From: an uncultured Clostridia bacterium
Lineage (GTDB): Bacteria > Bacillota > Clostridia > Christensenellales > Borkfalkiaceae
Assembly (NCBI GenBank): GCA_947625695.1
Contig: CANQPO010000003.1
Coordinates: 1-53,787 of the forward strand
Direction: 5' to 3'
Length of the DNA: 53,787 nt
Shown here piece after piece: positions 49,718 to 53,787 of this stretch (its first letter is position 1; each line of letters starts with the position of its first letter). The translations under genes and the position numbers were made by a program. The notes beneath the pieces are model-generated. The model was not told where the DNA came from, ran no database searches, and saw only the letters and a list, made by a program, of their open reading frames with translations.

Positions 49718-51163
49718 ATGCGCAAATTTCTATGCTTGGCGGCGTGCGCGGGGATCGTCCTCGGCGCAATGGGGATCGCCGCCTGCGGGAGGGAGGAAGG
49801 CCTCGCCCGCTACGATATCCGCGGGGAGTACTTTCCCGCCGAAAATAAGCTCGTCGCCGAAATGGACGTCTCCGTGCCCAATCTCACGGAGGGGACGCTC
49901 GAAAGCCTCTCCTTCGAGCTGTGGGCGAACGCTTACCGCGAGGGCGCAAAGTACACGCCTGTCTCCGATCTCTACCGCTCCTCCGCCTACTATGCGGGCG
50001 AGAGCTACGGCGGCATCGAGATCTCTTCCGTGGAGGGCGCGGAGAGCTTTCAAGTGTGCGGCGAGGATGAAAACATTCTCTCCGTAACCTTAAAAGAGCC
50101 CCTCTATCCCGGGGAGTGCGCCGCGCTCACCCTCTCCTTTTCCACCACGCTCGCAAAGGTAAACCATCGCCTCGGCGTGGGGCAAAAGAACGTCAACCTG
50201 TCCCACTTCTATCCCGTGCTCTGCAGCTTGGGCGAAAACGGGTTCCGCGAATACGTCTATTCGAGCAACGGCGATCCCTTCGTCGCCGACTGCGCAAATT
50301 ACACCCTTTCCCTCACCCTGCCCGCGGAGTACCGCATCGCGCACAACGGCGTGGGTTCTTCGGAGGTCTCGGGAAACAAGCAGACGCTCACCGTCACCGC
50401 TGAGGGAGTCAGGGAGGTGAGTCTCGTCATGGGGACGGAGCTGAGCTGCGCCACCGCGGAGGCGGGGGAGATCCCCGTGGAGTATTGGTACACCTCCGAT
50501 CCCGCTCCCGAGAGCACCTTAAAGGCGGCGACGGACGCTATCTCCTATTTTTCCCGCACCTTCGGCGACTACGGCTATCCCCGCTACGTGCTCGTGGAGA
50601 CCGATTTTCCCTACGGGGGAATGGAGTATTCGGGGCTTGCGATGATCTCCTCCGCTCTGCAGCGTGCGGACGTAGCCGCGGTCGTCGCGCACGAAACGGC
50701 GCACCAGTGGTGGTACGGCATGGTGGGGAGCAACCAATTCGAAAACGCGTGGCAGGACGAGGGGCTCGCGGAATATTCGGCGGCGCTCTTTTTGGGGGCG
50801 TTCCCCGAGTACGGCGACACCTACGAGGGGGCGATGAAGCGCTCCGAGAGCGGCTATCGCGCCTTCTTCTCCTATAAGAGCCAGATCGCGGGCGAGGCGG
50901 ACACCACCATGAACCGCCCCTTAACGGCGTTTACGGGGGAGTATGAATACCGCAACATCGCCTACGACAAGGGGGTGATCCTGTTCGACCGCGTGCGCGC
51001 TACGGTGGGGGAGAGGAAGTTCTTCACGGGGCTGAAAAATTACGTGGCGGCATACACGGGCAAAATCGCCTCGCCCGAGGAGCTCATTTCCTGTTTCCGC
51101 AAGGTAGGAGCCAACGTGGAGGGGCTCTTCAATTCCTTCACGGATGGGGCATGCGTGATATAA
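49718..51163 (+). CDS. M1-family metallopeptidase lipoprotein
   Basis: A 481-residue exported zinc peptidase. Start at the ATG at 49718 after GGGAGGTGAAT. The signal peptide ends in a lipobox (GIAAC), so the protein is anchored on the outer face of the membrane. The M1 catalytic core is complete: HETAH (~325) with the third zinc ligand Glu exactly 18 residues after the second His (NAWQDEGLAEY), and FPYGGMEYSGL in place of the GAMEN exopeptidase loop. A Tyr in YEYRNIAYDKG matches the family's transition-state Tyr. The N-terminal beta domain is present, the C-terminal helical domain is short. I infer an aminopeptidase acting on peptides outside the cell; it could also process or degrade exported peptides such as those of the 19-21 kb locus. 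Confidence 0.88.
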   Translation: MRKFLCLAACAGIVLGAMGIAACGREEGLARYDIRGEYFPAENKLVAEMDVSVPNLTEGTLESLSFELWANAYREGAKYTPVSDLYRSSAYYAGESYGGIEISSVEGAESFQVCGEDENILSVTLKEPLYPGECAALTLSFSTTLAKVNHRLGVGQKNVNLSHFYPVLCSLGENGFREYVYSSNGDPFVADCANYTLSLTLPAEYRIAHNGVGSSEVSGNKQTLTVTAEGVREVSLVMGTELSCATAEAGEIPVEYWYTSDPAPESTLKAATDAISYFSRTFGDYGYPRYVLVETDFPYGGMEYSGLAMISSALQRADVAAVVAHETAHQWWYGMVGSNQFENAWQDEGLAEYSAALFLGAFPEYGDTYEGAMKRSESGYRAFFSYKSQIAGEADTTMNRPLTAFTGEYEYRNIAYDKGVILFDRVRATVGERKFFTGLKNYVAAYTGKIASPEELISCFRKVGANVEGLFNSFTDGACVI

Positions 51164-51164
51164 T

Positions 51165-51338
51165 TTTATTCACGAAAAATCTTTTGCTGGCGCAAAATCT
51201 TTTTCCGTGAGGAAACTTGCGCGCGCGGCTTAACTTAGTTATCCTCGCGGTCGCGTTGTCTTGTAAGAAGGCAAAAGGGTTTGCCAAATTGGGTCGCCCA
51301 CGGCGGAAGTGAATTCCGCCTAAGGCACATATTCTAAA
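51165..51338 (+). repeat. Dispersed intergenic repeat, family D, copy 3
   Basis: Begins with a hairpin after the peptidase gene (TTTTGC-tggc-GCAAAA, then T-rich and CGTGAGG), which may serve as terminator. It ends with the exact 39-base match to 24841-24879 in reverse complement (51300-51338). Confidence 0.75.
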
Positions 51339-51702
51339 ATGTCATGTCGCCCCGCGCGCTGTTTCTTGCCTCCCCCCAACTCGTTGGGGGAGGGTAGGGA
51401 AGGGGGTTCTTATTTTTTACAGTCCCCCCCTTTCGGCACTGCGTGCCACTGTCTCATGCGGGTAGAGCCCCGCATTACTTCGCCTGCGGCTCGTGCCGCG
51501 CTTAGACAAACAGAACAGCGCGCGGGGCGGTCACCGTTCGCGCGGATAATGCGCTCACTCCTGTCGCATTGCGCCAACAGTTATCAACTGTTGGCAGAAA
51601 GCAATGCTCCACCCCCAAAAACAAGTTGGGGGGCAGCTTTTCTTACCCCCTCCATTGGAGGGGGATTAAGGGGGTGGGTAACCCGCGCGCAAGCGCGTCA
51701 TT

Positions 51703-51917
51703 CCGCCCCGCCCGCACGTTCTATGTTGTCGAAGGGCGGCACGAGGAGCCTGCGACGAAGTAGCCGCAACGGAAATTACGAAGTTCGACATGGCAATTCC
51801 CCGAGGGAATCTTGCTACGTTTAAGTACGTTTAAAACCAAACCCAAACGTACCAAGATGCCTTCGCGGACTTGCTTCCGTAGACTGCGTACTCACAATTC
51901 GGCTCAGCATGACGCTT
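51703..51917 (-). repeat. Long dispersed repeat, family C, copy 2 (uninterrupted)
   Basis: Reverse complement of 44172-44498 without the ~117-base inner segment; about 90% identical by eye over ~200 bases. It shows what the site looked like before the insertion at 44.4 kb. Confidence 0.8.
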
Positions 51918-52297
51918 CGGAGAGGGTAAACGAAACCCCCTCCTGCGGAGGGGAATTAAGGGGGTGGGCTCTCGGCGCCCCTTATAGGGGAGCTGGCGAG
52001 GCGTAAGCCGCGACTGAGGGGTTTTCGAGAGCTTGCAAAAACCCTTTTCCCCTTGCGTTGCTCGGGTACTTTCCCTAAAAGGGACAGCAAGAACCCCCAC
52101 CACCCGCTGACGCGGGAGCCTCCCCCTTAGAAAGGGGTAGGCCTTGCCCCCTCCACAGGAGGGGGATCAAGGGGGTGGTGCCCTTTGTTCTGAATGTTTG
52201 CCACCATTCACCACCTCAGTCGCCTGTGGCGACAGCTCCGCCTGAAGAGGAGCCACAAATCGCGGCATTCCACTCCCTCATTTTTTTGCAAAAATGC

Positions 52298-52326
52298 TTG
52301 CAAACGGCGGAGCGGGGGACTATAAT
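52298..52326 (+). promoter_or_regulatory. Promoter of the zinc-ribbon gene
   Basis: TTGCAA (52298-52303), 17 bases, TATAAT (52321-52326), start point about 12 bases before the ATG. Confidence 0.75.
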
Positions 52327-52344
52327 AGTGTACGGAGGAGAAAA

Positions 52345-52542
52345 ATGCCCATCTTGGAGTACAAATGCCCCCGTTGCGGGAAGAAATTCGAAGAACTCGT
52401 CAAACGCTACGACGAAGAGGTACTCTGTCCCGTCTGCAAAAAAAGAGCGGAGCGGGAGTGGTCGGGGGAGATGTATTCCTCCACGGGCAAGCCGCCCAAG
52501 CATTGCAACGGCGATTGCAAGCACTGCAGCGGTTGCGGTTAA
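52345..52542 (+). CDS. FmdB-type zinc-ribbon protein
   Basis: A 65-residue protein starting MPILEYKCPRCGKKFEELV, the signature start of the FmdB/CxxC-CxxC family. The second pair is VLCPVCKK. The C-terminus adds a Cys/His-rich tail (HCNGDCKHCSGCG) that could bind a second metal. FmdB proteins were proposed as regulators; the actual role is unclear. The start follows GGAGGAG and its own promoter. Confidence 0.85.
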   Translation: MPILEYKCPRCGKKFEELVKRYDEEVLCPVCKKRAEREWSGEMYSSTGKPPKHCNGDCKHCSGCG

Positions 52543-52593
52543 ATTCCAATGAAGTAAAAATTCCAATGTGGGTAAAATTCAATACGGTCAAAT

Positions 52594-52619
52594 AAAAGGC
52601 GGGGAAACCCCGCCCTTTT
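52594..52619. terminator. Bidirectional terminator
   Basis: AAAAGGCGGGG-aaa-CCCCGCCCTTTT between two convergent genes; it touches the stop codon of the minus-strand gene. Confidence 0.8.
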
Positions 52620-53518
52620 CATATCCTTCTGCCCTCAATAAAGTAACTCTTTCTGAGGGGCGTGATCTGTTCGATCTTGGCAAAATCGGAGGCGGTGTGC
52701 AGAATGTAGTTTCCGCCCAAGTAGAGCGCAACATGTCCCACCCGTTCGATTCCCGTTTTATTGGCGCGGGAGGCGTTGGTAAAGAAGAGCAGATCCCCCC
52801 GCTGAATGTCCTTCCATTCCACCTTTTCGCCCTGCTTGATCTGCGTGCGGGTGGTGACGTCGAGCAAAATTCCCGCTCCCTTGTAAAAGATGTACTGCAT
52901 GAGGGAGGAACAGTCGAACTGCGCCGTTGTAAAGTTTTTCAGCATCGTCCCTTTGCCGTCGTGCAGCCGCACCGCGCCGTACACATAGGGTGTGCCGAGC
53001 AGTTTCGTCCCTTCCTCAATGATCTTTTCGGCGGTTTCATCGCCCGTCTCCCATTCGGCAAGTGCGGTATAGCGGCTGTCCGCGCTCACATACGCCTTCT
53101 TGCCGAGGTAGTAGGTCTCATACCAATTCCCGCTTTTTCCCGCATAGGCGAGGAGGGTCCCTTTCTCCGCCTGCGCCACCGCCGCGTATCCCGTTCCCGC
53201 GCCCGCGCGCACGTTCAAACCGCTTACAAGCGTCTGTATGTACGTCTTTTTCGCCGCTCTCGGCGCGGGTTCCTCTTGCGGCAGAACAGGCTCCTCCTGT
53301 TTCGGCGGAGTAGGTTCCTCCTGAGGTGGAATGGGTTCTTCTTGTTTCGGTGAAATAGGTTCTTCTTGCGGAAGAGTAGGCTCTTCATTCTGCGGAAGAT
53401 AGGTCTCTGTTTCGGAGGGAAACGGGGCGAACGTCTCCCGATTTTCTCCGCACGCGCCGAAGGGGAAGGCAAAGAGCATCGCCCCCGCGAGCGCGGCAAT
53501 TTTGCAACCGTTTCGCAT
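52619..53518 (-). CDS. SH3-NlpC/P60 cell-wall hydrolase lipoprotein
   Basis: A 299-residue exported protein. I start at the ATG at 53518, which gives a signal peptide with lipobox PFGAC. A spacer of Pro/Glu/Gln repeats (units like PPQEEP and PKQEEP, ~40-90) leads to a bacterial SH3 domain (~98-160; GLNVRAGAGTGYAAVAQAEKG ... WYETYYLGKKAYVSAD). The C-terminal NlpC/P60 domain (~170-299) has the catalytic Cys in FDCSSLMQYIF, His in VGHVALYLG, and a final His-containing ILHTAS. It probably cleaves peptidoglycan stem peptides. The ribosome binding site is GGGGGT. Confidence 0.88.
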   Translation of the reverse strand: MRNGCKIAALAGAMLFAFPFGACGENRETFAPFPSETETYLPQNEEPTLPQEEPISPKQEEPIPPQEEPTPPKQEEPVLPQEEPAPRAAKKTYIQTLVSGLNVRAGAGTGYAAVAQAEKGTLLAYAGKSGNWYETYYLGKKAYVSADSRYTALAEWETGDETAEKIIEEGTKLLGTPYVYGAVRLHDGKGTMLKNFTTAQFDCSSLMQYIFYKGAGILLDVTTRTQIKQGEKVEWKDIQRGDLLFFTNASRANKTGIERVGHVALYLGGNYILHTASDFAKIEQITPLRKSYFIEGRRI

Positions 53519-53731
53519 TTTGTACCCCCAAATGTTTTTCTCGTCCGCATTGTAACAGACCGCGCCGCCCAAAAGCAACAAAATCATGCAGGTGAGTTTT
53601 CGGAAGGGGAGGGAAAAATCTCCGCTTTGAAAAGTCAAGCAATTTTATAGAATTTTTTTCTGAAATTCAAAAATTTTTTTTCGGCATGGTAAAATAGCCG
53701 TTGAAAGGGCGATTTTCGGCGGGTTTTGCGC

Positions 53732-53761
53732 TTTTTCATACCCTTGCAAGGGTATGAAAAA
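53732..53761. promoter_or_regulatory. Perfect 30-bp palindrome
   Basis: Two 15-base arms, TTTTTCATACCCTTG and CAAGGGTATGAAAAA, are fully complementary with no spacer. It lies 40 bases past TAAAAT at 53692 and near the window edge. It could be an operator for a gene starting outside the window, or a terminator hairpin with A- and T-runs. Confidence 0.55.
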
Positions 53762-53787
53762 CAGATTTGACGTGGAAAAAGGAAAAT

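Larger units (their letters stand above)
51164..52297. repeat. 1.1-kb gene-free block of stacked dispersed repeats
   Basis: Contains family D (51165-51338), family C (51703-51917), family G (51974-52025, 52211-52256) and CCCCCTCC/GGAGGGGG hairpins followed by AAGGGGGTGG (51646-51680, 51936-51968, 52147-52178). Open frames here are short and run through the repeats; none looks like a protein. Confidence 0.72.

Overview
The window looks like a chromosome segment of a Gram-positive, low-lipid-barrier bacterium of the class Clostridia, probably an uncultured gut or environmental lineage. The basis is the T-box leader before pheST, near-consensus sigma-A promoters (TTGACA or TTGCAA, 17 bases, TATAAT) before many genes, several lipoproteins without outer-membrane machinery, strong AGGAGG-type ribosome binding sites, and SpoIIAA/SpoIIAB/SpoIIE-type regulators. 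I cannot name the species. No tRNA or rRNA gene was recognised.

Region 1 (1-8.7 kb) is AT-rich accessory DNA. It begins inside a gene whose product carries Cys/His-rich repeats joined to a VirB2/TrbC-like two-helix tail. A TnpV-like gene, a small ribbon-helix-helix gene, a very small ORF and a large serine recombinase follow, so this is the end of a conjugative or mobilizable element. Host-type intergenic repeat sequence starts right after the recombinase. A second accessory block then carries an AbiEi-like antitoxin with a decayed AbiEii toxin and a 1114-residue DUF4365-like nuclease/SF1 helicase fusion that may be an antiviral protein.

Region 2 (8.7-24.6 kb) is GC-rich and holds the most interesting locus. 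A DUF3089 lipoprotein and a polytopic membrane protein come first. Then come a STAS protein and an RsbW-like kinase, a three-part NHLM-type bacteriocin exporter (short membrane protein, C39-peptidase ABC transporter, second ABC transporter), four small double-glycine peptides in a row, a convergent response regulator with Glu at the phosphoacceptor position, a Nif11-like peptide with a seven-cysteine core, and a SpoIIE-type phosphatase with a LytS-like membrane sensor. No recognisable peptide-modifying enzyme is present. The layout suggests a secreted-peptide system controlled by partner switching.

Region 3 (25-44 kb) is mainly housekeeping: a CtpE-like P-type ATPase, serS, a DEDDh exonuclease with a BRCT-like tail, an RsmF-like methyltransferase, pnuC behind a long structured leader, a 1204-residue cell-surface protein, a TauE/SafE transporter split into two half-size genes, a Ppx/GppA-HD protein, maf, an MreB-like actin homologue, and pheS-pheT behind a T-box.

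Region 4 (44-53.8 kb) holds a DUF697 membrane protein, an EF-G-like GTPase with altered G motifs, an NCS2 purine permease, an M1-type metallopeptidase lipoprotein, an FmdB-like zinc ribbon and an SH3-NlpC/P60 lipoprotein.

The intergenic spaces of the GC-rich part are crowded with several families of dispersed, palindromic, MITE-like repeats, some nested in each other. One pair of long copies lies in inverted orientation around 44-52 kb.
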